A stretch of DNA of 64,000 nucleotides from Chloroflexia bacterium SDU3-3 (GCA_009268125.1 WBOU01000002.1:434001-498000), one strand, 5' to 3'. Shown: positions 18,401 through 27,398, counted from the first letter of the stretch. The notes: generated by a model not told the origin, from the letters alone. Numbers and translations: made by a program.

Positions 18401-18879
18401 AGGCGAAAACCACGATCGTGATCTCCTCGCCGCTGCTGCTGGAGCCGGTCACCATCACCACCACCACCACGGTGGCCCAGGATCAGCGCGCCACCATCGG
18501 CTACGACGACTCGGGCGAGGGCAAGGCGGGCCAGATCACGACCTTCACCCACGAGGTGCAGAACATCGGCAACACGGCGGCCACCTTCAAGCTGGATGCT
18601 GGGTCGAGCATTGGCAGCACGGTGGCGTTCCGCTCGCTCACCCCAGGCATCACGATCGCCGCCGATGGCACCTTCACGCTGGACACCACCAACAATCGCA
18701 TCCTGCGCTTCGCAGCCGATGTCACGGTCAGCTCGCAGGCCTACCGTGGCGACAAGGATATTGTCAGCATCACGCTGTATGATGAGAGCAATAGCAGCAT
18801 CGGCGGCGTGCAGGACACCATCACCGTAACGCAGAGCGCGGTGGTGCCGCGTATGTATCTACCGTTTGTCGTGCGCTAG
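15418..18879 (+). CDS. large secreted right-handed beta-helix protein with C-terminal YLPFV tag
   Basis: The ATG at 15418 follows GAGGAG; the product is 1153 residues. A signal peptide ends TQVAQA-ASA (about 31). The IYYVDNALDSDLSDNPSACN segment and CTLRQALERAQNDGADSTIEF motif open a parallel beta-helix of many imperfect NxIxGNxIG coils (about 100-680), as in NosD/pectate-lyase-type folds. Then come three or so DUF11/NEW3-like sandwiches (VTYTLRVTNVGTLDLTDLQL, VPYNITLLNTGNLTGTVTI, ITTFTHEVQNIGNTAATFKL). The protein ends VVPRMYLPFVVR. The role is probably adhesion or polysaccharide binding/cleavage at the cell surface; no catalytic residues can be picked. The first kilobase is visibly richer in A/T than the remainder. 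A strong terminator follows. Confidence 0.75.
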   Translation: MARNRLANWGILLSCVGMIASAVPTQVAQAASAIYYVDNALDSDLSDNPSACNDSDAANKNCTLRQALERAQNDGADSTIEFIIPPDTTDPDFGYSSASGGFWTISPQGAPLPDINTPNTTITGKNNIIAQPGIVIDGTDVSSTSAIGLNITSSGNTIDKLVIINFTSSDSTKGVGILISGAGATNNTVKGSYIGSKPLSSTAYPNSAAGIRISSANSNFIGATGNDGRNYISGNGSNGISLVNSNQNTLINNYIGVSLGASASLEPVKNNGFGIQLENSAQNAIGNLTSGGINVISANGLSGIQLTGTQTYSNTLSGNYIGTNENGVPATGLGNLGDGIRLTAGARQNTIRGTASARTVIASNQGYGVLLTDNGTTGNKIIGSYIGISLSGSASAPNAQGGIRVQDNASNTVIGTATTGEGNVISGNTKYGISISRTVSTYKNTDGTTVQGNKIGLNAAESAALANTLGGIYVDAGVKNTLIGGSTTGQGNVIAGNGGAGVLLSGSQVLTATLQGNIIGLGKATSGANQGKYAVKIANSGDGVQINNAVGTVVGGSTAAAGNTIAGNGKNGIRISGTGTTTTTLRYNTLGTTKPSTDYLSGLGNTENGVLIDASSGPVEIRNSAIYSNTLSGVRVTGTPQRVFIQDNSFTGNGQGKTGDDAKAIALESTTVGGSEVATKPNHDIDPPYNMALNEKRLVTGRVRIDKLSPSACITCTLQFFAANPSTLDGEGRDAIATVGPVAIDTSGYFTTTLATLPAQLAVTATDYRGNTSEFSVLTVSPAVDIEVIGASSLLAGPSEPVTYTLRVTNVGTLDLTDLQLVAKSDKGWEPVLNPEALSLKGTGQNGGVGESKPVTLTMTLPEGTDPRVRIPTTDTTYITVTSALIPDATDSTSVSTEVTSKFVLKVTPRSTTGSGVTLNPPPAKPTTVPYNITLLNTGNLTGTVTIVATTSTIDGNFAEWETTLTTDTVTLTPGIAKTPAVNVSIPYEAAAGTQAKTTIVISSPLLLEPVTITTTTTVAQDQRATIGYDDSGEGKAGQITTFTHEVQNIGNTAATFKLDAGSSIGSTVAFRSLTPGITIAADGTFTLDTTNNRILRFAADVTVSSQAYRGDKDIVSITLYDESNSSIGGVQDTITVTQSAVVPRMYLPFVVR

Positions 18880-18891
18880 GTTCGCCATCCT

Positions 18892-18940
18892 AGCCTGCCA
18901 GCCTAAGCCACCCCGCAACGCTTAGGCTGGCAGGCTTTCT
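18892..18940 (+). terminator. intrinsic terminator after the first beta-helix gene
   Basis: AGCCTGCCAGCCTAAGC pairs perfectly with GCTTAGGCTGGCAGGCT (17 bp) around an 11-nt loop, followed by TTCTT. Confidence 0.85.
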
Positions 18941-18987
18941 TATCATCAAGCGATTGTCTGCTTCCACACCTCGTGAGGAGGAACGCC

Positions 18988-21900
18988 GTGCCCCACGCAA
19001 TACGCCGCGCGCTGATGCTCGCGCTTGCCGCCCTTGTCTGCCTCTCGCCCCTGCTGAGCGTGCGCCCCACCTTTGCGGCCAGCTGCAGCGCGGGCGTTAC
19101 TATCTGTGTCACCAATGCCAATGACTCGGGCGCAGGCTCGCTGCGTGCCGCGATCGATGCGGCCAATGCCAGCAGCGGCGGCGACGTGATCGGCTTTGGC
19201 CTGAACGCGGGTGAGACGTGGACGCTTAATCTAGCCTCACCACTTCCCGCCTTGACTGGGGGAAACCTCACGATCGACGCCCTGAGCGCCAGCAACACGC
19301 CGCAGGTAGCGCTCAACGGTGCAAACATCAGCTGGGGGCCTGGCACGGTCGGCGATGGCTTTACGATCTCATCGGCTGGCAACACCATACGTGGCCTGGC
19401 GCTCTATGGCTTTCGGGGATTGAAATATGTGGGCGGCTACGGCGCGGGTATCGTGATCACCAGCGCGGCGGCCAGCGGGAATGTGGTCGAGTATTCGTAT
19501 ATCGGCACCAACTTGGCTGGCACGGGGAAGGGTAATTCCAGCCCCAACAACCAGTCGGGCGGTATCGTGATCATCCGTGGGGCGAGCAACAATATTATCC
19601 GCAATAATGTGATTGCGGGCAACAATTCCTACGGCATCTTTGTGTCCGCCGACACGTCTACTTCTAATAATGATGTGCGCGGCAATCTGATCCGCGACAA
19701 CAAGATCGGCGTGGATGTCAGCGGCAATACCGCGCTTGCCAATGCCTCAGCGGGCGTCTATATCGGGGATACATCCTTTGATACGATCATTGGCCCTGGC
19801 AATATCATCAGCGGCAATGGGACGGACACCACTACCGATGTCGATGTTAATAACGGCTTTGGCGTGGTGGTCGATAAGAACAACGGCACTGGCAGCGGCG
19901 AGATCATTCGCGGCAACCGGATCGGCATCGGCGCCAATGGCTCCTCCATCCCCAACAAGGTCGGCGGCGTGAAGCTGACCCACTCGGTAGGGGTGACGAT
20001 TGGCGGCACCAACGCGCCCGATAGCTCGAATGATGACCGCGGCAATATCATTGCGGGCAACAACTTGAGCAACGTGGTGGTGACAAACCAGGCGGCTGGT
20101 GCGATGGTTGCCACTAGCACCACGATCAAGAACAACTATATTGGCCTGAAGAGCGCGACGGCAGCGAGCGATACCTCGAACACGGGCATCCGCATCCAGC
20201 GCGCGGTCAGCGGCATCACGATCGATGGCAACACCATCAGCGCGCACGCGCTGAGCGCGATCGAGCTTGATGGCACGCTTGAGTCGGTGGTGCCCACCGG
20301 GGTCACGATCGCGAACAACAAGATCGGCACCAACGCCGCAGGCACCGCCGACGTGACCGGCAGCACCTCGCAGGGCATCTACGCCCACGATGGCGTGACC
20401 GGCATCACGATCGATAGCAACCTGATCTCTGGCAATGGCGGCGACGGCATTCGGCTGAATAATATCAGCGGCGCGGCGATCCGCAACAACACCATCGGCG
20501 GGCTGCTGGGCGGCAACTCCTCGGTGGGCAACGGGGCGGCGGGCATCGACCTGCTGGGCACTAGCAAGAACAACATCATCGGGCCGGGCAACACGATCGT
20601 GGCCCACACCAGCGCCAGCACGGGCGACGGCGTGGTGATCAGCTCGGGCACCAGCGCCAACACGGTGAAGGGCAACACCATCACCGGCAACACGCGCGGC
20701 ATCCGCATCGACGGCAGCGCCAGCAACCTGATCGGCGCGCTGGGCACGGCGGGCAAGGCCAACGCCACCGACGGCAATATCATCCGCAACAACACCGTGG
20801 GCGTGCTGGTGAACGGCGCGGCGGCCACTGCGAACCGCGTCAACCGCACCACCACCAGCAACAACGTCTCCAGCGGCACCCACGCTGGCATTAGCCTGAC
20901 CAGCGGCGGCAACGCCGGGGTCGCCACACCGAGCGTGGCCAGCGCGGCGCTGGCGGGCGGCACGCTGACCGTGACCGGCCTGAACACCAACGGCGCAAAC
21001 TGCGGCAGCGGCTGTCTGATCGAGGTTTTTCACGCGGTCACGGCCGAGCCGAACGAGGGTAAGTTCTTCCTCAGCTCGTTTACCGCCAGCGGCGGCGGCA
21101 ACTACACCATCTCGGGCGTGACAAGCTGCATGCCCAACCTGACCTTCACCACCACCGATCAGGCTGGCAACACCTCGCAGTTCTCCACACCGATCACGGC
21201 CACCGGCTGCACCCAGACCAGCGAGCCGAGCAATGGCGCGATGCCCGACCTGTTCAATGAGACCCCGCCGAGCACCACGGTCTCGACCAATATCGCCAAC
21301 AGCGACATCGATGTATCGTTCACGGCGCAGCTGCAGAATGTTGGCGGCGCGGATGGCGCGTTCAACATGAGCGTGACGACCGATGCCGCGACCTACATCA
21401 CCAACCTGACGGTCTCCCCCAACCCCTCGCCCTCGCTGACGGCTGGCGGCTCGGCCACCACCATCACGTTTGGCGCGCGGGTGAAGCAGGGCACGCCTGC
21501 GGGCACCTACCACCTGACGCTCACCGCCACCCAGCAGGGCGGCAGCGGCGCGGACAGCGTGGAGGTGGCGATTGTGGTGCCGCTGGCCCCGGCGCTGGCC
21601 CTGAGCGCCGCCAGCACCACCCCGCAGCCCGGCGGCCCGAACGACGAGGTCTGCTTTACCCACGTGCTGACCAACAACGGCAACGGCACCGACTCGTTCA
21701 CCATCACGATCACGCCGCCTACCGGCTGGGCCTCGCGGGTGCAGAGCGGCTCGCCGGTGACGGTGCCTAAGGGCGCGACCTCGAATGTGGTGGTGTGCGT
21801 GACCGTGCCGAACGGCCAGGCTGGCGGAACCTACCCCTTCACTGTCACCGCCCAGTCGGTCACGAACCCCAAGCCCAGCGCGCAGCGCACCGACACCGTG

Positions 21901-23619
21901 CAGGTGCAGGATGCCGCCGTGCCGCAGATCAGCGCCGCCGCCGCGCAGAGCGCAGACCCCGGCGACGATGTGACCTTCAGCCACACGCTGAGCAATGTGG
22001 GCAATATCGACGACACCTTTACGCTGAGCGTGGCCCTGCCCACCGGCTGGACTATGGTCACGCCGCCCACCTCGCCTATCGGCCCGGTGACCAAGGGCGG
22101 CGGCTCGGTGAACTTTAGCTACACCGTGCACGTGCCCAGCGGCGCGCTGGCCAAGGCCTACCAGCTGGTGATCACCGCCGAGGCGGTGAACTATGGCACC
22201 GGCCCCAAGACCCAGACCGACACCGTGAATGTGAACCAGGTGGCCAGCCTGTCGCTGACCCCGGCGTCGCAGACCGCGCCCGACGAGTCGCCCAACACGG
22301 TCGTTACCTACACGCTCACGCTGAAGAACAATGGCAACTTCCGCGATACCATCACTTTGACCGCCGACGCATCGCAGGCGGCCAGCGGCTGGACCGTGGC
22401 GCTGATACCCGAGAGCGTTGCGCTGGACCCAGGCGCAAGCCAGACCATCCAGGTCGAGCTGCACATCCCGCCAGGCCAGGCCGCCTCGGTGAGCAATCTG
22501 ACCACGGTGCGCGCCACCTCGTCCATCCCCAGCGAGCACCAGGAGGCCACCATCACCACCGGCATCAAGGCGGTGCCCGGCGTGCTGATCGAGCCGCATG
22601 CCCAGGTGAAGTCGGCCAGCGCTGGCAGCCTGATCACCTTCGACTTCACGGTGATGAACAGCGGCAGCGTGGACCAGACCATCAGCGCGGCGCTGGGCAC
22701 CGTGACCAACCCGGTGGGGGCCACGGTGATCTTTACCGGCACCACCACGCCGCAGCTGCTGACGCCTGGGCAGACTATTGCGGTGAAGCTGACCGTGCAG
22801 GTGCCTGACGACGCGCCAGACAACACCGATATCGTCGCGCAGATCCTGGCCTCGTCGGACAACACCAACTCCACCGGCCAGGGCGCGAGCGACGAGGCCA
22901 CCGCCACTGTGCGCATCGGCCCGCCCTACGCGGTGATCATCGACCCCGACCGTGCGGGCGCGGCGCTGCCGGGCGAGATCATCCAGTACACGCACTACGT
23001 CACCAACACAGGCCGCATGGAGGACTCGATCACGCTGCAGGCGCAGTCCAACCTGGGCTGGATCACGTCGGTGTCGCCTGCCAGTGTGCGCCTTGCCGCC
23101 TTCGCATCCACGGCGGTGACGGTGACGGTGCAGGTGCCGGGCACCGCCAACGCGGGTGCGATCGACACCACCTATATCACCGCACGCTCGGTGGGCGACC
23201 CGACCGCCTTCGACCGCGCCACGGCCACCACCACGGTGCTGCAGCAGGCCGGGGTGAACATCTCGCCGAACCGCACCGCGCGCACCCAGCCGGGCAAGCT
23301 CTACTTCCTGCACACGCTCTCGAATATTGGCAACGGCGTCGATACCTACACGATCACCACCACCCAGGATCTGGACTGGGCGGTGACGGTGAACTACACC
23401 GAGCCGCGCGGTGGCCTGCCGCGCGGCAGCAGCCAACTGGTGCAGATCGTGGTGACCGTGCCCGATGATGTGGGCGACCAGGTGCGCAACCGCATTGTGG
23501 TGCGAGCGACCTCGAAGTACGACCCCACGGTCTACTCCGAGGCGACCGATATTATCGTGCCGGATGCGATCGTCTCTGGGCTGACCTACAGTACCTATCT
23601 GCCGATGGTGCAAAAGTGA
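18988..23619 (+). CDS. very large secreted beta-helix protein with seven NEW3-like domains and YLPMV tag
   Basis: The GTG at 18988 is chosen because GAGGAGGA lies 7 bp before it; the product is 1543 residues. The signal peptide ([19 protein letters not shown]) ends RPTFAA. After [21 protein letters not shown] comes a parallel beta-helix of NxIxGNxIG-type coils (about 60-640). A Cys-containing sandwich ([34 protein letters not shown]) follows, then seven repeats of about 110 residues with the signature hTLsNxGNxxDTfTl (for example [19 protein letters not shown] and [19 protein letters not shown]). The C-terminus is [10 protein letters not shown]. It is probably a surface-exposed adhesin-like or glycan-interacting protein. 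Its stop codon overlaps the aroQ start as TGATG. Confidence 0.78.
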   Translation: MPHAIRRALMLALAALVCLSPLLSVRPTFAASCSAGVTICVTNANDSGAGSLRAAIDAANASSGGDVIGFGLNAGETWTLNLASPLPALTGGNLTIDALSASNTPQVALNGANISWGPGTVGDGFTISSAGNTIRGLALYGFRGLKYVGGYGAGIVITSAAASGNVVEYSYIGTNLAGTGKGNSSPNNQSGGIVIIRGASNNIIRNNVIAGNNSYGIFVSADTSTSNNDVRGNLIRDNKIGVDVSGNTALANASAGVYIGDTSFDTIIGPGNIISGNGTDTTTDVDVNNGFGVVVDKNNGTGSGEIIRGNRIGIGANGSSIPNKVGGVKLTHSVGVTIGGTNAPDSSNDDRGNIIAGNNLSNVVVTNQAAGAMVATSTTIKNNYIGLKSATAASDTSNTGIRIQRAVSGITIDGNTISAHALSAIELDGTLESVVPTGVTIANNKIGTNAAGTADVTGSTSQGIYAHDGVTGITIDSNLISGNGGDGIRLNNISGAAIRNNTIGGLLGGNSSVGNGAAGIDLLGTSKNNIIGPGNTIVAHTSASTGDGVVISSGTSANTVKGNTITGNTRGIRIDGSASNLIGALGTAGKANATDGNIIRNNTVGVLVNGAAATANRVNRTTTSNNVSSGTHAGISLTSGGNAGVATPSVASAALAGGTLTVTGLNTNGANCGSGCLIEVFHAVTAEPNEGKFFLSSFTASGGGNYTISGVTSCMPNLTFTTTDQAGNTSQFSTPITATGCTQTSEPSNGAMPDLFNETPPSTTVSTNIANSDIDVSFTAQLQNVGGADGAFNMSVTTDAATYITNLTVSPNPSPSLTAGGSATTITFGARVKQGTPAGTYHLTLTATQQGGSGADSVEVAIVVPLAPALALSAASTTPQPGGPNDEVCFTHVLTNNGNGTDSFTITITPPTGWASRVQSGSPVTVPKGATSNVVVCVTVPNGQAGGTYPFTVTAQSVTNPKPSAQRTDTVQVQDAAVPQISAAAAQSADPGDDVTFSHTLSNVGNIDDTFTLSVALPTGWTMVTPPTSPIGPVTKGGGSVNFSYTVHVPSGALAKAYQLVITAEAVNYGTGPKTQTDTVNVNQVASLSLTPASQTAPDESPNTVVTYTLTLKNNGNFRDTITLTADASQAASGWTVALIPESVALDPGASQTIQVELHIPPGQAASVSNLTTVRATSSIPSEHQEATITTGIKAVPGVLIEPHAQVKSASAGSLITFDFTVMNSGSVDQTISAALGTVTNPVGATVIFTGTTTPQLLTPGQTIAVKLTVQVPDDAPDNTDIVAQILASSDNTNSTGQGASDEATATVRIGPPYAVIIDPDRAGAALPGEIIQYTHYVTNTGRMEDSITLQAQSNLGWITSVSPASVRLAAFASTAVTVTVQVPGTANAGAIDTTYITARSVGDPTAFDRATATTTVLQQAGVNISPNRTARTQPGKLYFLHTLSNIGNGVDTYTITTTQDLDWAVTVNYTEPRGGLPRGSSQLVQIVVTVPDDVGDQVRNRIVVRATSKYDPTVYSEATDIIVPDAIVSGLTYSTYLPMVQK

Positions 23620-24044
23620 TGAAAATCCTGATTTTACACGGGCCGAATCTGAACATGCTGGGTCGTCGCGAGCCTGCCATCTATGGCGTGACCACGCTGG
23701 CCCAGATCGACGAGGCGCTGCGCGAGCGCGCCGAGGCGGCGGGCGCGCAGCTGCTGTGCTTTCAGTCCAACCACGAGGGTGCGCTGATCGACTTTCTGCA
23801 GGCCGAGGGCTGGGATGCCGACGGGATCGTGATCAACCCCGGCGCGCTGACCCACTATGGCCTCTCGCTGCGCGATGCGCTGGCCAGCCTGGATGCCAAG
23901 ATCGTGGAGGTGCATCTCTCCAACGTCTACAAGCGCGAGGAGTTTCGCCACCACTCGGTGGTCGCGCCGGTGGCCAGCGGCCAGATCGCCGGGCTGGGCT
24001 GGCGCGGCTATCTGCTGGCGCTCGACTGGCTGCTGGAGCAGTAG
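23619..24044 (+). CDS. aroQ: 3-dehydroquinate dehydratase, type II
   Basis: AroQ removes water from 3-dehydroquinate in the shikimate pathway. The 141-residue protein shows [17 protein letters not shown] with the catalytic Tyr, [30 protein letters not shown], the catalytic His region [18 protein letters not shown], and G-x-GWRGY. The ATG at 23619 shares its A with the TGA of the preceding beta-helix gene. No independent ribosome binding site is evident, so translation is likely coupled. A housekeeping shikimate gene riding on a 4.6-kb secreted-protein gene is odd. A terminator follows. Confidence 0.96.
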   Translation: MKILILHGPNLNMLGRREPAIYGVTTLAQIDEALRERAEAAGAQLLCFQSNHEGALIDFLQAEGWDADGIVINPGALTHYGLSLRDALASLDAKIVEVHLSNVYKREEFRHHSVVAPVASGQIAGLGWRGYLLALDWLLEQ

Positions 24045-24060
24045 CGCCGCCAGGTGTGGC

Positions 24061-24096
24061 AAGGGCCGGGGAGGGTTGCTCCTCCTCGGCCCTTTT
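24061..24096 (+). terminator. intrinsic terminator after aroQ
   Basis: AAGGGCCGGGGAGG pairs with CCTCCTCGGCCCTT (one G-T wobble, loop GTTGCT) and runs into TTTT. Its right arm is also the beginning of the 60-bp direct repeat. Confidence 0.8.
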
Positions 24097-24143
24097 GCGT
24101 GCGCTGCGGTATAGTCGGCCCGTTGGCCGCCATAGGGTGGCAG
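24084..24143. repeat. 60-bp direct repeat, left copy
   Basis: This 60-bp sequence (terminator right arm, a -10-like TATAGT at 24110-24115, and GGCCCGTTGGCCGCCATAGG-type spacer) recurs at 24938-24997 with two substitutions. The two copies bracket a 794-bp repeat-filled block. Confidence 0.9.
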
Positions 24144-24199
24144 GGTCGACCTGAGCCGGTGCTTCTATCGACGATGTGGGTTCCTCGTGGCTAGTGAGT

Positions 24200-24281
24200 G
24201 TGTGCCCTGCGCGGGCGGCGTCCGGGGGCCAGCACCCGGAACCCCCGCCAGGGGCATCGCCCCTCACATGGTGTCACTTTT
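24200..24281 (+). repeat. dispersed repeat block R1
   Basis: GTGCCCTGCGCGGGCGGCGT begins a GC-rich self-complementary block (GGGGGCCAGCACCCGGAACC, then CCAGGGGCATCGCCCCTCAC) ending ATGGTGTCACTTTT. A reverse-complement relative is at 44909-44976. Confidence 0.7.
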
Positions 24282-24375
24282 GGAGTGGTTCTGCGTCGGC
24301 CCGACCGTCGGCAATGCTTGAAGTGTTGCCCGATCAGGTCGACCGGTTGCGGCTTCGATGAAGGTGATCCTTTTG

Positions 24376-24556
24376 TTTGGTGGGTGGATGCCCTGCGCGG
24401 GCGGCTCCGAGGGGCCAGCCCCTCGGAACCCCGCCAGAGGGCATCGCCCCCTTGGAACCCCCAATTTATAGCATTCCTATGCCGAAATCCGGCGGCTGAT
24501 GTGCGTGCATATGGCCAGTTTGCACGAGTAGCACCTTCGCCGCATGGGCCGGGCGG
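24376..24556 (+). repeat. dispersed repeat block R2
   Basis: The block runs GGTGGGTGGATGCCCTGCGC, GGGGCCAGCCCCTCGGAACC, GGCATCGCCCCCTTGGAACC, CCAATTTATAGCATTCCTAT, CATATGGCCAGTTTGCACGA and CACCTTCGCCGCATGGGCCG. The same order of segments appears in reverse complement at 44690-44872 and, partly, directly at 24655-24770. Confidence 0.75.
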
Positions 24557-24654
24557 ATGCGATTCCCGATCTCGCGTGCCGTGCCTGGCTTGGCACGCTT
24601 GATGGTACGCTTTACTGCATCCCGATGCCCTGCCCACAAACGTGATACCTGCTG

Positions 24655-24770
24655 AGGGCATCGCCCTTGGAACCCCAATTTGAGGCGTTCCGATGCTGTT
24701 TTCCTGGCGGCTGGTGTTCGTGCATATGGCCAGTTTGCACGAGTAGCATCTTCGCCGCATGGGCCGGGTG
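24655..24770 (+). repeat. dispersed repeat block R3 (partial R2)
   Basis: The block repeats the right part of R2: GGGCATCGCCCTTGGAACCC, AATTTGAGGCGTTCCGATGC, CATATGGCCAGTTTGCACGA and CATCTTCGCCGCATGGGCCG. Confidence 0.75.
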
Positions 24771-24937
24771 AATGAGATTTTTGATCTTACGTACCGTGCA
24801 TGCCCCGGCACCCCGGATCGCCCCGTCTGCCGCATCCGAAAGACCGGCACACAGAGGAACCGCCATCGTGGATGGCACACCAGCGCTGCTACGGCCATCT
24901 TTTGTCAGATACCCGCAGGCGCGCCTGCGCGGTGAAC

Positions 24938-24997
24938 CCTCGGCCCTTTTGCGTGCGCTGCGGTATAATCGGCCCGTTGGCCGCCATAGGGCGGCAG
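24938..24997. repeat. 60-bp direct repeat, right copy carrying the gmhA promoter
   Basis: This copy differs from 24084-24143 at two positions. One turns TATAGT into consensus TATAAT (24964-24969), so it probably supplies the gmhA -10. The terminator's left arm is missing here. Confidence 0.85.
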
Positions 24998-25014
24998 AGC
25001 GAAAGGATGAACCA

Positions 25015-25575
25015 ATGGCCTCATTTCAGCAGCAGATAGATGAGATCACCGCCGTGCACGCGGCCCTGGCCACGCTGGCCCCGACCGTGGATGCGATCGC
25101 CGCGCTGGTGCGCGACACCGTGCTGGGCGGCGGCGTGCTCTACACCGCAGGCAACGGCGGCAGCTCCACCGACGCCCAGCACCTGGCCGAGGAGCTGCTG
25201 GCGCGCTACCGCAGCAACCGCCGCGCCCTTCCGGCCATAGCGCTCACCGCCGACTCGTCGGTGCTCACATGTATCGGCAACGACTTTGGCTACGAGGCGC
25301 TGTTCTCGCGCCAGATCGAGGGCCTGGTGCGCCCCGGCGATGTGGTGCTGGTGTTCACCACCAGCGGCAACTCGCCCAACATGGTGGCCGCGCTGAAGGC
25401 CGCCCGCGAGAAGGGCGGCAAGACCGTGGCGCTGCTGGGCAAGACCGGCGGCGCATGCAAGGGCCTGGCCGACCTAGAGCTGATCGTGCCGAGCGACAAC
25501 ACCGCGCGTATCCAAGAGTGCCACCTGCAGGTGCTGCACTACATATGCGAGGTGGTGGAGGAGGCGCTGGTCTAG
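25015..25575 (+). CDS. gmhA: SIS-domain sedoheptulose-7-phosphate isomerase (GmhA-type)
   Basis: GmhA converts sedoheptulose 7-phosphate to heptose 7-phosphate for surface heptose synthesis. The 186-residue SIS-domain protein has TAGNGGSSTDAQHLAEELLARY (about 44-65), LTADSSVLTCIGNDFGYEALFSRQIE, FTTSGNSPNMVAALKAA and IVPSDNTARIQECHLQVLHYICEVVE. The last segment carries the Glu/His pair typical of GmhA and its relative DiaA. The ATG follows GAAAGG. No other heptose gene is in the window, so a DiaA-like role cannot be excluded. The stop codon shares CTAG with the convergent membrane-protein gene. Confidence 0.88.
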   Translation: MASFQQQIDEITAVHAALATLAPTVDAIAALVRDTVLGGGVLYTAGNGGSSTDAQHLAEELLARYRSNRRALPAIALTADSSVLTCIGNDFGYEALFSRQIEGLVRPGDVVLVFTTSGNSPNMVAALKAAREKGGKTVALLGKTGGACKGLADLELIVPSDNTARIQECHLQVLHYICEVVEEALV

Positions 25576-26243
25576 CGCCGCGCCCACTGGGCCAGATCGG
25601 CCTGGAGCCGCTGGGTGGCCAGGGCTAGCTCCTGCTCGCTGGTGTCGAACTCGGTGTTGGTGGCCAGCCGCCACAGCCAGTCGCGCAGCGCGCCCAGCTG
25701 GCGACCAAACAGCCGCGTGGCCAGCTGGTAGATCAGCCAGCCGCCGATGGCGCAGCCCAGCGCCTGCCAGATGTTCAGCTCGAAGGTGTTCAGCATGGCG
25801 ATCAGCGTGGCCAGCATGCTCCAGATCTTCAGCCCCCACTCGATCGGCGTGCCCAGGTAGGGGATGGCGATCAGCGCGCCGAAGATCAGCGGCGCGCTGC
25901 CCACCCCCACCACCCGCAGCGTCATCACCAGCTGGCCCTGAACCCCGAAGACCACATGCGCCACCGCCCACAGCGTGGCCGCCCATAGCGCCTGGCCCAG
26001 CGAGAACACCACGGCGAAGAACCCTAGGCTGTAGATGAAGCGGCGCGGCGTCAGGCGGTTTACAAACAAGATCATGCTCTGGCCGATCATCATGGAGATG
26101 CCCGCCAGCAGCGCGATGGTGATGCCGACCTCGTTGGCCCATGGCGCGCTGACCGCCAGGCTGATCTGGTCGACCTGAAGCCCCAGCGTCGCCCCGAGCG
26201 CGGCCCACAGCGCGGCGAGGAATGATCCGATCTGCCCTAGCAT
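25572..26243 (-). CDS. polytopic membrane protein, unknown family
   Basis: The 223-residue protein has about five hydrophobic segments (IGSFLAALWAALGATL, VGITIALLAGISMMIGQSMILF, FIYSLGFFAVVFSLGQALWAATLW, LIFGALIAIPYL, LGCAIGGWLIYQLATRLF). A soluble, mixed-charge C-terminal helix (SEQELALATQRLQADLAQWARR) follows. The arrangement is reminiscent of YIP1-like integral membrane proteins, but I do not recognise the family. Its start overlaps the stop of the upstream alpha/beta-hydrolase gene by seven bases, so the two are likely co-translated and may work together. Confidence 0.7.
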   Translation of the reverse strand: MLGQIGSFLAALWAALGATLGLQVDQISLAVSAPWANEVGITIALLAGISMMIGQSMILFVNRLTPRRFIYSLGFFAVVFSLGQALWAATLWAVAHVVFGVQGQLVMTLRVVGVGSAPLIFGALIAIPYLGTPIEWGLKIWSMLATLIAMLNTFELNIWQALGCAIGGWLIYQLATRLFGRQLGALRDWLWRLATNTEFDTSEQELALATQRLQADLAQWARR

Positions 26244-27235
26244 ATGGCCCCCTGCTCTTTCTCGCGCGTCGCCCCGGCCCGCACGATGATCCGGTCTACC
26301 AGCTCGCCGATCACATCGGCGCTATGGGCTGCGTGGGTCTGCCCGTCTGGCAGCGTCACCGTGGGGCTGAAGTAGTCGCCGTGGCCCATGTGGCGCATCG
26401 GCCCCACGCGGATGACCGTGCGCTTGCCCTGGGCCATAGCCTGATTCCACGCCGACCTGGGGAAGATCGGCCAGCAGCCGGGGTAGAGCCGCAGCCCCAG
26501 GTACTGGGTGTGGTCGCGCGAGCCGGAGAGGTGGTAGATGTGCTCGATATCCACCACGCTGGCGTCGCTGGTGAGCACCCCGCCCACCGAGATCACCCAC
26601 ACCGGCGCGCCGATCAGGCGGCGCAGCGCGGCACCGCCGCCCACGGCCACCTGCCCGCCGCCGCTCAGGCCCACCAGGATGATCGGTGCGCGCGTGCGCA
26701 TCTGGTAGCCCTGGCGCAGCAGCTGCAGCACGATCGAGCGGGCGATGCCAAAGTTGAACACCGGCCCGTAGCGCGGGTCGGCGGAGACCGCCACCTGCAG
26801 CACATTGCGGATGCCGATGATCCGCCAAAGCTCGCGGGTGGCGGGGCGGCGCATGGCCTGCGTGACCCAGCGCCAGAACGCCGTGGTGGCGCGCTTCTCG
26901 GTAAGGCCCACGCCAGCAGGCGAGTAGGGGAACACATCGTCAATAATTGCGGCACCTGGCTGGCGCTGGGCCAGCAGGGTGAGGAAATTGCGCTCTTTTG
27001 GGGTCAGGCCGCCCGCGCCCGTGCTGCCCACGCCGCTGAGGTAGACGATGTAGCAGCTTGGCTCGGGGCCGGGCCTCGGCTGGGTGGGCGGCGGCAGCCC
27101 CATCGGCTTGGGCCAGCGCTTGCTCCAGCCTGCCCACCAGCCCAGCGACTCGAAGGGGGCGATCACAGCGGCCACCAGCCCGAGCAGCAGCGCGATGGCG
27201 ATCAGATAGGCGATGATGGTGAAGATCCAGCTCAA
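26237..27235 (-). CDS. membrane-anchored alpha/beta-hydrolase-like protein
   Basis: A TTG start at 27235 is chosen because AAAGGA lies 8 bp upstream and a signal-anchor begins at once (LSWIFTIIAYLIAIALLLGLVAAVI); the product is 332 residues. The soluble part has YIVYLSGVGSTGAGGLTPKERNFL and a nucleophile-elbow-like ILVGLSGGGQVAVGGG (about 215-230), giving Ser in GLSGG. VWVISVGGVLTSDASVVDIEHIYHLSGSRDHTQ may carry the acid, and MRHMGHGDYFSP the His. This order fits an alpha/beta hydrolase facing the outside, but the substrate is unknown. It overlaps the downstream membrane-protein gene by seven bases. Confidence 0.65.
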   Translation of the reverse strand: MSWIFTIIAYLIAIALLLGLVAAVIAPFESLGWWAGWSKRWPKPMGLPPPTQPRPGPEPSCYIVYLSGVGSTGAGGLTPKERNFLTLLAQRQPGAAIIDDVFPYSPAGVGLTEKRATTAFWRWVTQAMRRPATRELWRIIGIRNVLQVAVSADPRYGPVFNFGIARSIVLQLLRQGYQMRTRAPIILVGLSGGGQVAVGGGAALRRLIGAPVWVISVGGVLTSDASVVDIEHIYHLSGSRDHTQYLGLRLYPGCWPIFPRSAWNQAMAQGKRTVIRVGPMRHMGHGDYFSPTVTLPDGQTHAAHSADVIGELVDRIIVRAGATREKEQGAIC

Positions 27236-27398
27236 TGCGGGTGTCCTTTGTATGTGTTGGTTGTGCGCCCCGCATGATACTTGCATGCGTAGAATTGTGG
27301 AAATATCTATCGCAAAGATCGCGCCAGCGTGCGCGGCGGCGCAGGGCAAAAAAGAGGGCGGCGCGGGTCGCCCCACGCCGCCTCGCCTCGCGCTAGCG

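Larger units (their letters stand above)
24144..24937. other. repeat-filled insertion without genes
   Basis: Between the 60-bp direct repeats there is no plausible gene: the open frames have no ribosome binding site or recognisable motif and run through repeats. It contains three dispersed repeat blocks (24200-24281, 24376-24556, 24655-24770), the last two sharing about 50 bp around CATATGGCCAGTTTGCACGA. The blocks recur inverted at 44690-44976. Confidence 0.7.

Noticed and set aside
19747-23613. 1288-codon reverse open frame
   Set aside because: It is antisense to the large secreted gene, is rich in His/Arg/Gly as expected from a GC-rich shadow frame, and has no recognisable motif.
24191-24898. 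Reverse frames through the repeat block upstream of gmhA
   Set aside because: They cover the dispersed repeats, lack ribosome binding sites, and the encoded segments repeat only because the DNA does.
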